Source: Bacillota bacterium
Lineage (GTDB): Bacteria > Bacillota > Clostridia > Christensenellales > CAG-138
NCBI GenBank assembly: GCA_023390655.1
Contig: JAEWCL010000009.1
Location: 57,863-121,862, forward strand
Length of the DNA stretch: 64,000 bases
Direction: 5' to 3'
Of the stretch, positions 57,370-64,000 are shown one piece after another. The notes beneath the pieces are model-generated. The model saw only the letters and a program-made list of their open reading frames with translations. It did no database searches and was not told where the DNA came from. Positions within the stretch are counted from its first letter, which is position 1. Every line of letters starts with the position of its first letter. A program made the position numbers and the translations under genes.

Positions 57370-58311
57370 TTAGTCTTCGCTGTTGCGGAGCGTCAGCCCC
57401 AACGCGAGCAGCTTCTGCTGCACTTCTTCCAGGGATTTGCGCCCGAGGTTCCTGACCTTCATCATTTCCTCTTCATTGCGCTGCACCAGCTCGTCAACCG
57501 TGTTGATGCCCGCACGCTTGAGGCAGTTGTAGGAACGCACGGAAAGATCCAGTTCCTCAATGGTCATTTCCAGGATCTTTTCTTTCTTGTCCTCTTCCTT
57601 CTCCACCATGATCTCAACACCCGGCACATGTTCGGTGAGATTCGTGAAGAGCGAGAGATGCTCAGAAAGAATTTTCGCGGCAAGGCTTACCGCCTCGTCG
57701 GGCTCAATGCTGCCGGAGGTCCAGACCTCCAGCGTGAGCTTGTCGAAATCCGTAGAGGAACCTACGCGCGTATCCTCTACGTAGAAGTTGACCTTTTCAA
57801 TGGGCGTATAGATGCTGTCTACCGCGATCTCGCCAATCGCCATGCCGGAACGCTTATTTTTATCCGCCGATACATAGCCGCGGCCATGATCGAGCATAAT
57901 CTCCATATGGAGGTAAGCGTTTTTGTCCAGCGTTGCGATGTGCAGCTCGGGATTGATGATCTCTACATCGGAATCCGGCAGGATGTCACCCGCGGTGACT
58001 TCCCCCTCGCCCCTGCTGTCGATGACGACCTTTTTGGGCTCGTTGCCATGCAGGCGCACGCAAAGCTCCTTGAGGTTGAGGATGATTTCCGTGACATCCT
58101 CCTTGACGCCTTCGATGGTAGAGAACTCGTGCAGCACGCCGTCGATCTTAACGGAGGTAACAGCAACGCCGGGCAGCGAGGAGAGCAGAACCCTCCTTAG
58201 CGAATTGCCGAGCGTTGTGCCAAAACCGCGCTCCAACGGCTCCACGACAAATTTGCCGTAGCCCATCCTCTTTTCAACGCACTCTATTTTGGGTCTTTCG
58301 ATCTCAATCAT
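57370..58311 (-). CDS. rpoA: RNA polymerase alpha subunit
   Basis: This is a 313-residue alpha subunit. The N-terminal dimerisation domain starts MIEIERPKIECVE and contains GFGTTLGNSLRRVLLSSLPG. The C-terminal domain has LDLSVRSYNCLKRAGINTVDEL and the RNLGRKSLEEV helix used for promoter UP elements and activators. ATG 58311 has TAAGGAGGG upstream. A 132-bp spacer to rpsD contains a GGGGCG/CGCCCC hairpin (about 58400-58420). Confidence 0.98.
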   Translation of the reverse strand: MIEIERPKIECVEKRMGYGKFVVEPLERGFGTTLGNSLRRVLLSSLPGVAVTSVKIDGVLHEFSTIEGVKEDVTEIILNLKELCVRLHGNEPKKVVIDSRGEGEVTAGDILPDSDVEIINPELHIATLDKNAYLHMEIMLDHGRGYVSADKNKRSGMAIGEIAVDSIYTPIEKVNFYVEDTRVGSSTDFDKLTLEVWTSGSIEPDEAVSLAAKILSEHLSLFTNLTEHVPGVEIMVEKEEDKKEKILEMTIEELDLSVRSYNCLKRAGINTVDELVQRNEEEMMKVRNLGRKSLEEVQQKLLALGLTLRNSED

Positions 58312-58443
58312 GTTTTCCCTCCTTATTGGGCCTGCGCAATCCACGCATTCTTTGAATCGTTTGAGCGCCGCCCATACGTCCTAAGGTCAACAAAGATACG
58401 AAGGGGCGTTGCCGCCCCGAAGACGGATCTACCGTTTGGACGC

Positions 58444-59073
58444 TTATCTGGAGTAAAACTCAACGATCAAATGCTCTTCTATCGTCAGGTCGATATCATC
58501 GCGCTGCGGCAGAGAGACGACCTTGCCCGTGAGTGTCTCCGCATCCATTTCCAGCCACTTGGGAACCGGCTTGCCCGCGCCCTGCTCACGCAGTGCCTTA
58601 AACACGGGGATGTCGCGGGAAGCTTCGCGCACGGTGATCACATCGCCCACCTTGATGAGGTAGGACGCGATATCAACCTTCTGGCCATTCACGCGGATAT
58701 GTCCATGGAGGACAATCTGGCGCGCCATCGGGCGGCTTTCGCCCAGGCCCAGGCGGTAGGCGACGTTGTCAAGCCTGCGCTCGAGGAGGCAGAGCATGTT
58801 TTCGCCTGTTACGCCACGCATGTTGGAGGCCATATCAAAGTATTTCCTGAATTGGGATTCCAATACACCGTAGGCGCGGCGGCACTTCTGCTTCTCACGA
58901 AGCTGGATGCCGTATTCCGACTGCTTGCGGGTACGTGCCTGGCCATGCTGGCCCGGAGGGGTGTGACGCTTGGTAACAGCGCACTTTGCACTGTAGCAGC
59001 GGTCACCCTTCAAAAACAGTTTGGTTCCTTCGCGGCGGCAAAGCCTGCAAACGGACTCTGTATATCTTGCCAT
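58444..59073 (-). CDS. rpsD: Ribosomal protein S4 (zinc-binding type)
   Basis: This is a 209-residue primary rRNA-binding protein of the small subunit. It keeps an N-terminal zinc site (CRLCRREGTK...CYSAKC), as in the C+ form of S4, and the S4 RNA-binding domain (RLDNVAYRLGLGESRPMARQIVLHGHIRVNG). In many Firmicutes rpsD is a separate gene; here it sits in the alpha operon between rpsK and rpoA. S4 is a known translational repressor of its own operons in bacteria. Confidence 0.98.
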   Translation of the reverse strand: MARYTESVCRLCRREGTKLFLKGDRCYSAKCAVTKRHTPPGQHGQARTRKQSEYGIQLREKQKCRRAYGVLESQFRKYFDMASNMRGVTGENMLCLLERRLDNVAYRLGLGESRPMARQIVLHGHIRVNGQKVDIASYLIKVGDVITVREASRDIPVFKALREQGAGKPVPKWLEMDAETLTGKVVSLPQRDDIDLTIEEHLIVEFYSR

Positions 59074-59088
59074 AGTTACACTGCCTCC

Positions 59089-59493
59089 TTACACTCTTCT
59101 GCGCTTGGGCGGACGGCAGCCATTGTGCGGGATGGGCGTCACGTCCTTAATCATGTTCACTTCGAGCCCTGCAGCCTGCAGCGCGCGGATCGCGGCTTCA
59201 CGGCCGGAACCGGGGCCCTTGACATAGACTTCCACCGTATGGAGGCCATGCTCCATAGCGGCCTTCGCGGCGGTTTCCGCTGCCATCTGCGCCGCATAGG
59301 GCGTGGATTTACGGGAACCACGGAAGCCCAAGCCGCCTGCGGATGCCCAGGAAAGTGCGTTACCCTGCGTATCCGTGATGGTGACCATGGTGTTGTTGAA
59401 AGAGGAGCGGATGTGTGCCGCACCGCGTTCAATGTTCTTTCTCTCGCGGCGCTTGCGCGAAGCTGTCTTCTTGATCTTAGTCGCTTTTGCCAT
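59089..59493 (-). CDS. rpsK: Ribosomal protein S11
   Basis: This is a 134-residue platform protein of the small subunit. Conserved segments are IRSSFNNTMVTITDTQGNAL, GSRKSTPYAAQ and the C-terminal IKDVTPIPHNGCRPPKRRRV. It lies 15 bp from both rpsM and rpsD, as usual. Confidence 0.98.
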   Translation of the reverse strand: MAKATKIKKTASRKRRERKNIERGAAHIRSSFNNTMVTITDTQGNALSWASAGGLGFRGSRKSTPYAAQMAAETAAKAAMEHGLHTVEVYVKGPGSGREAAIRALQAAGLEVNMIKDVTPIPHNGCRPPKRRRV

Positions 59494-59508
59494 TTTCGCT
59501 CTTCCTCC

Positions 59509-59877
59509 TTACTTCCTCTTGCCGCCCATCGTACGCTTGGGACCTTTGCGCGTACGGGCGTTCTGCTTGGTGCTCTGCCCGCGTACAGGCAGGCCCTTGC
59601 GGTGACGGACGCCGCGGTAGCAGCCGATTTCGATAAGGCGCTTGATGTTCAGAGAAACTTCGCGGCGAAGATCGCCTTCCACCTTGACATTGTGGTCGAT
59701 ATACTCTCTGAGCTTGTTGACGTCCGTTTCGGCGAGATCGCGCACGCGCGTATCGGGGTTCACGCCGCATGCGGCAATGATATCACTCGCGGTTTTGCGG
59801 CCGATGCCATAAATATAGGTCAGGCCAATCTCCACGCGCTTGTCTCTGGGCAAGTCTACACCAGAAATACGTGCCAT
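59509..59877 (-). CDS. rpsM: Ribosomal protein S13
   Basis: This is a 122-residue head protein of the small subunit, with ARISGVDLPRDKRVEIGLTYIYGIG at the N-terminus and the RHRKGLPVRGQSTKQNARTRKGP tail that contacts tRNA. It has an AGGAGGTG site upstream. A long structured spacer of 292 bp separates it from rpmJ, where most genomes have only a few dozen bases. Confidence 0.98.
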   Translation of the reverse strand: MARISGVDLPRDKRVEIGLTYIYGIGRKTASDIIAACGVNPDTRVRDLAETDVNKLREYIDHNVKVEGDLRREVSLNIKRLIEIGCYRGVRHRKGLPVRGQSTKQNARTRKGPKRTMGGKRK

Positions 59878-60169
59878 ATGGGTTCTACACCTCCTGAAAA
59901 AATAGCTCTTTTACTTATGTATCAATCCCGCCGGATTGCACGGCAGCGTAGGCCGTGCCAGCCGCACCGAACGGGTTCTTTTCACCTGAACCTTTGTAAG
60001 GTTCATACATCCGGGCTGTTTTGCGAGCTTGCAATCGTCAAATTTGACGTCACGCGCCAAATTTGACAGGTTTGCACGGCCGCCGCCCGGATAACGCGTT
60101 TTCGCGTTGTAGGCAGCCGTGTGCAGCTCCCGCAGCTCCTTGTGGCGGACGGCCCCGCCGCTGAGCGCT
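59878..60169 (-). promoter_or_regulatory. Long hairpin-rich spacer between rpmJ and rpsM
   Basis: In the direction of transcription the spacer shows AACGCG-AAAA-CGCGTT, two GTCAAATTTG direct repeats 19 bp apart (about 60037-60068), GAACCTT-ACA-AAGGTTC (about 59987-60004), and GCACGGC / GCCGTGC (about 59939-59958) before the rpsM ribosome site. No reading frame looks genuine. It could be an inserted repeat, an internal promoter region, or a translational control site for the alpha operon. I do not recognise a known element. Confidence 0.45.
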
Positions 60170-60283
60170 TTAGCCTTGCTTCTGCTTGTGCTTGGGGTTT
60201 TCGCAAATCACCATTACGCGGCCCTTCCGCTTGATGATCTTGCACTTTTCGCAAATCGGCTTCACCGAAGGCCTGACTTTCAT
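60170..60283 (-). CDS. rpmJ: Ribosomal protein L36
   Basis: This is a 37-residue protein, MKVRPSVKPICEKCKIIKRK and so on, with the full zinc site (Cys11, Cys14, Cys27, His32). It is the usual neighbour of infA and rpsM. Confidence 0.97.
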   Translation of the reverse strand: MKVRPSVKPICEKCKIIKRKGRVMVICENPKHKQKQG

Positions 60284-60317
60284 ACTTCCTGTCCTCCTTA
60301 AACTACTGTGCTTGGCA

Positions 60318-60539
60318 TCAGTTTTTTGCGCGCCATGTTATTCTTCCGCGCGTAAGATCGTAAGGGGAAAGCTCCACCGTGACCTTGTCGCCGGGCAAAA
60401 TACGGATAAAATTCATCCGCAGCTTGCCGGAGATATGCGCGAGTATCTTATGCCCGTTCTGCAACTCCACCTCAAACATCGCGTTCGGGAATGAGTCGGA
60501 AACGACGCCTTCTACTTCAATAACATCCTGTTTAGACAA
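60318..60539 (-). CDS. infA: Translation initiation factor IF-1
   Basis: This is a 73-residue S1-like OB-fold protein, with VIEVEGVVSDSFPNAMFEVELQNGH and a SPYDLTRGRITWR ending. It binds the ribosomal A site during initiation. Its position between map/KOW and rpmJ is standard for Clostridia. Confidence 0.98.
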   Translation of the reverse strand: MSKQDVIEVEGVVSDSFPNAMFEVELQNGHKILAHISGKLRMNFIRILPGDKVTVELSPYDLTRGRITWRAKN

Positions 60540-60559
60540 GCTATCCCTCCTAACGCTTT

Positions 60560-60844
60560 CTACTCAAATCCGTAGCCCAACGATACAAGACACTTTCGTA
60601 TCTCTGCATCCGCTACGCGCCCGCCCTGCAGAAGCACATCCCTTACGTCTTGCGCCACAGCGGGCTCCAGGCGTATGTGCCTGCATTTTTTCTTCTTGGG
60701 GCGTTCGGCCTTACGCAGGCGGCCATCGGCAAGCAGCACATATCCTTCTTCCGAAAGAGCCACCACCAGGAACGCTCGTTTCCTGTCCCTGCCGGCGGTG
60801 CTTACCGCCACGCGGCCTAGTAAGTCCATGCCGCTTTGGCTCAT
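60560..60844 (-). CDS. KOW-domain RNA-binding protein (L14e-like)
   Basis: This is a 94-residue protein with an N-terminal KOW-like motif (LLGRVAVSTAGRDRKRAFLVVAL) and a basic PKKKKCRHIRL segment. Genes of this kind are regularly found between map and infA in Clostridia. The role is probably rRNA or ribosome binding; no precise function is known. It overlaps map by 4 bp. Confidence 0.85.
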   Translation of the reverse strand: MSQSGMDLLGRVAVSTAGRDRKRAFLVVALSEEGYVLLADGRLRKAERPKKKKCRHIRLEPAVAQDVRDVLLQGGRVADAEIRKCLVSLGYGFE

Positions 60845-61623
60845 GTTTCCTCCACTTCCGGGCCGTGCTCCTCTTGTGTGAGTGTCAAAAGCTCAGGCGC
60901 GCCGTCCGTGATGGCGATTGTATTTTCGTAGTGCGCGCTCGGGCGTTTGTCCTGTGTGACGACCGTCCAGCCGTCGGCAAGCACTTGCACGCGGGCCGTA
61001 CCAAGGTTGATCATGGGCTCCACGGCCAGCGTCATGCCGGGTTTGAGGCGGATGCCGTGGCCGGCGCTGCCATAGTTTGGCACATCCGGCGCTTCATGCA
61101 TCTGCCTGCCGATGCCGTGGCCCACAAGCTCGCGCACCACGCCGTAGCCGTGCGACTGTGCATGCGCCTGTATTGCCGCGGAAATATCGCCAAGCCTGTT
61201 TCCTGGGCGCGCCATGTTGAACCCTTCAAAGAAGCATTCCCTTGTCACCCGCACAAGCTTTTGTACCTCCGGCGCAACCGTGCCCACAAAGAATGTGCGC
61301 GCCGCGTCGCCGTGCCAGCCGCCGAAATAGGCGCCGACGTCGATACTGACAATATCCCCATCCATAAGCTTTCGGCCGCCTGGAATTCCATGGACGACCT
61401 GCTCGTTTACGGAAGCACAGATGCTTTTGGGATAGCCCCTGTAATTGAGAAAGGACGCGGTGGCGTTGCGGCTCCTGATGAGCTCCGCCGCCGCCTGATC
61501 CAACTCCTCTGTGGAAATGCCCGGCCTTACAATCTTCTGCATGGCCAGCAGCACTTCTTCCACAATGCGCCCCGCCCTGCGCATGCTTTCGATTTCGGCG
61601 GGTGTCTTAATCGTCATGGCCAT
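60841..61623 (-). CDS. map: Methionine aminopeptidase, type I
   Basis: This enzyme removes the N-terminal Met from nascent proteins. The 260-residue protein has the five metal ligands of the family: DIVSIDVGAYFGGWHGDAAR (two Asp), GHGIGRQMHEAPDVPNYG (His), MTLAVEPMI (Glu) and a C-terminal Glu. ATG 61623 overlaps the adk stop as ATGA; an ATG two codons later is also possible. The short N-terminus is that of type Ia. Confidence 0.96.
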   Translation of the reverse strand: MAMTIKTPAEIESMRRAGRIVEEVLLAMQKIVRPGISTEELDQAAAELIRSRNATASFLNYRGYPKSICASVNEQVVHGIPGGRKLMDGDIVSIDVGAYFGGWHGDAARTFFVGTVAPEVQKLVRVTRECFFEGFNMARPGNRLGDISAAIQAHAQSHGYGVVRELVGHGIGRQMHEAPDVPNYGSAGHGIRLKPGMTLAVEPMINLGTARVQVLADGWTVVTQDKRPSAHYENTIAITDGAPELLTLTQEEHGPEVEET

Positions 61624-62240
61624 CAACCCAACAGCGCCAGGATGCTCGCATCGACTTCTTCCGGGGTGCGGTCGCCGTCTATGGTATAGAGCAGGCCCTT
61701 TTCCCGGTAGTAGGCAATGAGGGGCGCCGTCTGCGCTTCGTATACCCTGAGACGGTTTTCCACCGTTTCCGCCTTATCGTCGTCTCTTTGGTAGAGCCCT
61801 GCGCCGCAATCCCTGCAGCTGCAGTCCGAATGGGTGGACGTGTGGTGGACCGCCCCGCAGTCCGGACAGATGCGCCTCCCGCTGATGCGGGCAACCAGGC
61901 GTTCAAAAGGAACTTCCAGGTTGATGACGTAGTCGATATCCGTAATTGCTCCAAGCGCGTCCGCCTGTGCGACGGTGCGCGGAAACCCATCGAGCAAAAA
62001 GCCGTTCTTGCAATCTTCATGGGCAAGCCGGAGCCTGACCATGTCAATAATGACAGAGTCCGGCACCAGCTCCCCCTTGTCGATATAGCTTTGGGCGCTG
62101 ATCCCCAACGGCGTTTTTGCCTTGCGCTCGGCACGCAGCATATCCCCGGTGGAAATATGCGCGATATTGTACCGCTTGCACAGAAGTGCTGCTTGCGTAC
62201 CTTTGCCTGCGCCCGGAGGCCCCAGGAATATCAGCTTCAT
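61623..62240 (-). CDS. adk: Adenylate kinase (zinc-lid type)
   Basis: This enzyme interconverts ATP plus AMP and two ADP. The 205-residue protein has a P-loop GPPGAGKGT at 7-15, the AMP-site GFLLDGFPRT, and a lid with two CxxC pairs (CPDCG and CRDCG), as in Gram-positive zinc-containing forms. The position between secY and map is classical. Confidence 0.97.
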   Translation of the reverse strand: MKLIFLGPPGAGKGTQAALLCKRYNIAHISTGDMLRAERKAKTPLGISAQSYIDKGELVPDSVIIDMVRLRLAHEDCKNGFLLDGFPRTVAQADALGAITDIDYVINLEVPFERLVARISGRRICPDCGAVHHTSTHSDCSCRDCGAGLYQRDDDKAETVENRLRVYEAQTAPLIAYYREKGLLYTIDGDRTPEEVDASILALLG

Positions 62241-62256
62241 GCGATTGCTCCTTTCC

Positions 62257-63525
62257 TCAGTTGAGGAATCCCTTATAGTGCCGCAAGAGCATCTGGCTTT
62301 GCAGCTGATCCATCGTTTCGAGCGCCACGCTGACCATGATCAGCACGCTGGTCGGCCCGAAGGGCGACTTGATGCCGAAGATGTGAAGGATCACATTGGG
62401 GATGATCGCGATAATCATCAGAAACAGTGCGCCAAAGAACGTGAGCCTGCTGCTGATACGGGAGAGGTAATCGCTCGTGGGCTTGCCGGGGCGGATGCCC
62501 GGAATGAAGCCGCCGTTTTGCTGCAGGTTCTTGCTCATCTCAATGGGATTGAAGGAAATCGTGGTATAGAAGTATGCAAAGCCCAGGATGAGCAACGCAT
62601 ACGCAATATAGTATACCACAGTACCCGTACCCATGTACTGTACCCAGAACCGGGAGAACCCGCCGGCAAGGTGGGGATCCACAATCTGGATGATCATCAC
62701 AGGGAACTGCGTGATGGTCAGCGCGAAGATGAGCGGCATAACGCCGTTCGCATTCGGCTTCATGGGAATGTGGGTGGACTGCCCGCCGTAAAGCTTGCGG
62801 CCCACAACGCGCTTTGCGTACTGTACCGGCACGCGGCGCACGCCCTCATTCACAAATACCACCAGCAGGATGACTGCTGCGATCAGAACCAGGATCAGGG
62901 GCACGAGCCAGGGCGAGAACGTCTTGGCCGCGCCGATCTGGGGCACATAAGTGATGATCACGGTCGGGATCTGAGACACGATGGAGGAGAAGATCAGCAT
63001 GGAAATACCATTGCCGATTCCAATCTCCGTGATGCGCTCACCCAGCCACATCAGGAAGCAGGTACCCGCCGTTGCGACGATACCGATCGTCGCGTAGGTA
63101 AAGAAGTTCGGGTTGTATACAGCACCGGAACCGAGGCTCAGAACGATGCCTACGGACTGGACCAGCGCCAACGCTACACCCACAAACCTCGTGGCCTGCT
63201 GCAGCTTCTTGCGGCCATCTTCTTCTTTTGCCAGACGCTCGAGCGCCGGGATGGCGATTTGCAGCAACTGCACAATAATGGAGGCCGTAATGTAGGGCGA
63301 GATGCCCATTGCGAATATGGTGAAATTCGCAAAGCTGCCGCCGGAAAGCAAGTTCAAAAAGCCCAATGCGTCATAGTTTGCCATCTGCTGGGCAATATAG
63401 CTTGCATTCACGCCCGGGATGGGAAGGAAGCAGCCCACGCGGTAGATCACGATGAGCACAAGCGTCATCAGGATCTTCTTGCGAATCTCAGGGACTTTGA
63501 ACGCGTTGACCAGCGTCTTGAACAT
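62257..63525 (-). CDS. secY: Preprotein translocase subunit SecY
   Basis: This is a 422-residue, ten-helix channel protein of the Sec translocon. SecY features are visible: the N-terminal amphipathic helix, the plug region (FLNLLSGGSFANFTIFAMGISPYITASIIVQLL), and the cytoplasmic loops RRVPVQYAKRVVGRKLYGGQ and PGIRPGKPTSDYL that bind SecA and the ribosome. Its start overlaps the rplO stop by one base. Confidence 0.98.
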   Translation of the reverse strand: MFKTLVNAFKVPEIRKKILMTLVLIVIYRVGCFLPIPGVNASYIAQQMANYDALGFLNLLSGGSFANFTIFAMGISPYITASIIVQLLQIAIPALERLAKEEDGRKKLQQATRFVGVALALVQSVGIVLSLGSGAVYNPNFFTYATIGIVATAGTCFLMWLGERITEIGIGNGISMLIFSSIVSQIPTVIITYVPQIGAAKTFSPWLVPLILVLIAAVILLVVFVNEGVRRVPVQYAKRVVGRKLYGGQSTHIPMKPNANGVMPLIFALTITQFPVMIIQIVDPHLAGGFSRFWVQYMGTGTVVYYIAYALLILGFAYFYTTISFNPIEMSKNLQQNGGFIPGIRPGKPTSDYLSRISSRLTFFGALFLMIIAIIPNVILHIFGIKSPFGPTSVLIMVSVALETMDQLQSQMLLRHYKGFLN

Positions 63526-63968
63526 TACTCAATCACCTCAACACTTCCGCCCTTGGCTTCAATTGCCGTTTTGGCCGTCTCGGAGAATTTCGCCGCTTTT
63601 ACAGTGAGCTTTTTCTCAAGCTCGCCACGTCCCAGAACCTTGAGGCCGTCTTTTTCGATCTTGCTGATCATGCCCAACTGCTTGAGCACCTCAGCGGTGA
63701 CCACGGTGTCATTCTCCAACCCGTTGAGGTCGGATATGTTGATAACGGTATACTCTTTCGCGAAGATATTGGTGAAGCCGCGCTTGGGCAGACGACGCGC
63801 GAGAGGCATCTGGCCGCCCTCAAAGCCGTTCTTCTTGCTGCCGCTGCGGGCTTTCTGGCCCTTGTGGCCCTTTGCGGAGGTCTTGCCCATGCCGGAACCG
63901 GTACCGCGGCCTACGCGCTTTTTCGCCTTTGTAGAGCCGGCGGCGGGCTGTAGCTCATGCAGTTTCAT
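63525..63968 (-). CDS. rplO: Ribosomal protein L15
   Basis: This is a 147-residue large-subunit protein. The N-terminal glycine/lysine-rich region (KKRVGRGTGSGMGKTSAKGHKGQKARSG) and the FEGGQMPLARRLPKRGF signature are complete. It is coupled to secY downstream and to rpmD upstream (12-bp spacer with GGAGGGG). Confidence 0.98.
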   Translation of the reverse strand: MKLHELQPAAGSTKAKKRVGRGTGSGMGKTSAKGHKGQKARSGSKKNGFEGGQMPLARRLPKRGFTNIFAKEYTVINISDLNGLENDTVVTAEVLKQLGMISKIEKDGLKVLGRGELEKKLTVKAAKFSETAKTAIEAKGGSVEVIE

Positions 63969-63980
63969 GGTGTCCCCTCC

Positions 63981-64000
63981 TTATACTTCTTCCACCTTGA
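63981..64000 (-). CDS. rpmD: Ribosomal protein L30, 3' end only
   Basis: The last codons before the TAA at 63981-63983 read ...K-V-E-E-V, the usual C-terminus of L30, and the place directly upstream of rplO is that of rpmD. The rest of the gene is outside the window. Confidence 0.75.

Noticed and set aside
1..64000. CRISPR arrays, insertion sequences, prophage, rRNA genes, replication origin
   Set aside because: I looked for regularly spaced repeats, transposase or integrase motifs, phage genes and rRNA sequence on both strands and saw none.

Overview
The window looks like chromosome of a fermentative, anaerobic bacterium of the class Clostridia. The evidence is the gene order of the ribosomal-protein block (with a KOW-domain gene between infA and map), the strong GGAGG ribosome binding sites, the moderately high GC content, and an oxygen-sensitive energy-converting [NiFe]-hydrogenase. 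I see no prophage, insertion sequence or CRISPR array. Genus is not determined.

Region 1 (1-14.4 kb) is a hydrogenase locus. hypA-hypF-hypC-hypD on the minus strand make and insert the NiFe(CN)2CO centre. Divergently, a 12-gene plus-strand operon encodes a membrane-bound group 4 [NiFe]-hydrogenase with one homologue of each of the 11 core complex I subunits (L, M, N, J, K, A, B, C, D, H, I order), plus its maturation endopeptidase. A near-consensus promoter and a structured ~200-nt leader precede it. The likely role is ferredoxin-driven H2 turnover coupled to ion pumping; the direction is not shown by the sequence.

Region 2 (14.4-41.1 kb) is rich in signalling. It holds a five-PAS GGDEF/HD-GYP protein, a chemoreceptor, tRNA-Ser(CGA), a DUF1846 protein, two acetyltransferases, and a large MalT/LuxR-type regulator. 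Next comes a chemotaxis operon (cheA, cheW, cheD, a hybrid-like histidine kinase with a terminal HPt, a REC-DUF2442 response regulator containing a C10 tract, and a receptor). Two of the receptors share a near-identical 3' flank and enclose the wreck of a third. The duplicated block abuts a truncated amidohydrolase, a frameshifted allD-like gene and an intact allE, which looks like a decaying allantoin/ureide operon. A membrane-sensor chemoreceptor follows.

Region 3 (41.1-56.8 kb) holds single genes and small operons: AraC/GyrI, LUD, XRE and CPBP proteins, two small proteins, a flavoprotein-transporter pair behind a structured leader, an amino-acid permease with a divergent LysR, an SRPBCC-metallo-beta-lactamase pair, NADP-type glutamate dehydrogenase with twin direct repeats at its promoter, a small frameshifted membrane protein, and a uracil permease.

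Region 4 (56.8-64 kb, minus strand) is the spc/alpha ribosomal operon: (rpmD)-rplO-secY-adk-map-KOW-infA-rpmJ-rpsM-rpsK-rpsD-rpoA-rplQ, interrupted by an unusually long, hairpin-rich spacer before rpsM.

The strongest leads are the complex I-complete hydrogenase, the C10 tract between the two domains of the response regulator, the promoter-terminator arrangement in front of cheA, and the structured spacer inside the alpha operon. All RNA structures and promoters here were read by eye and were not computed.
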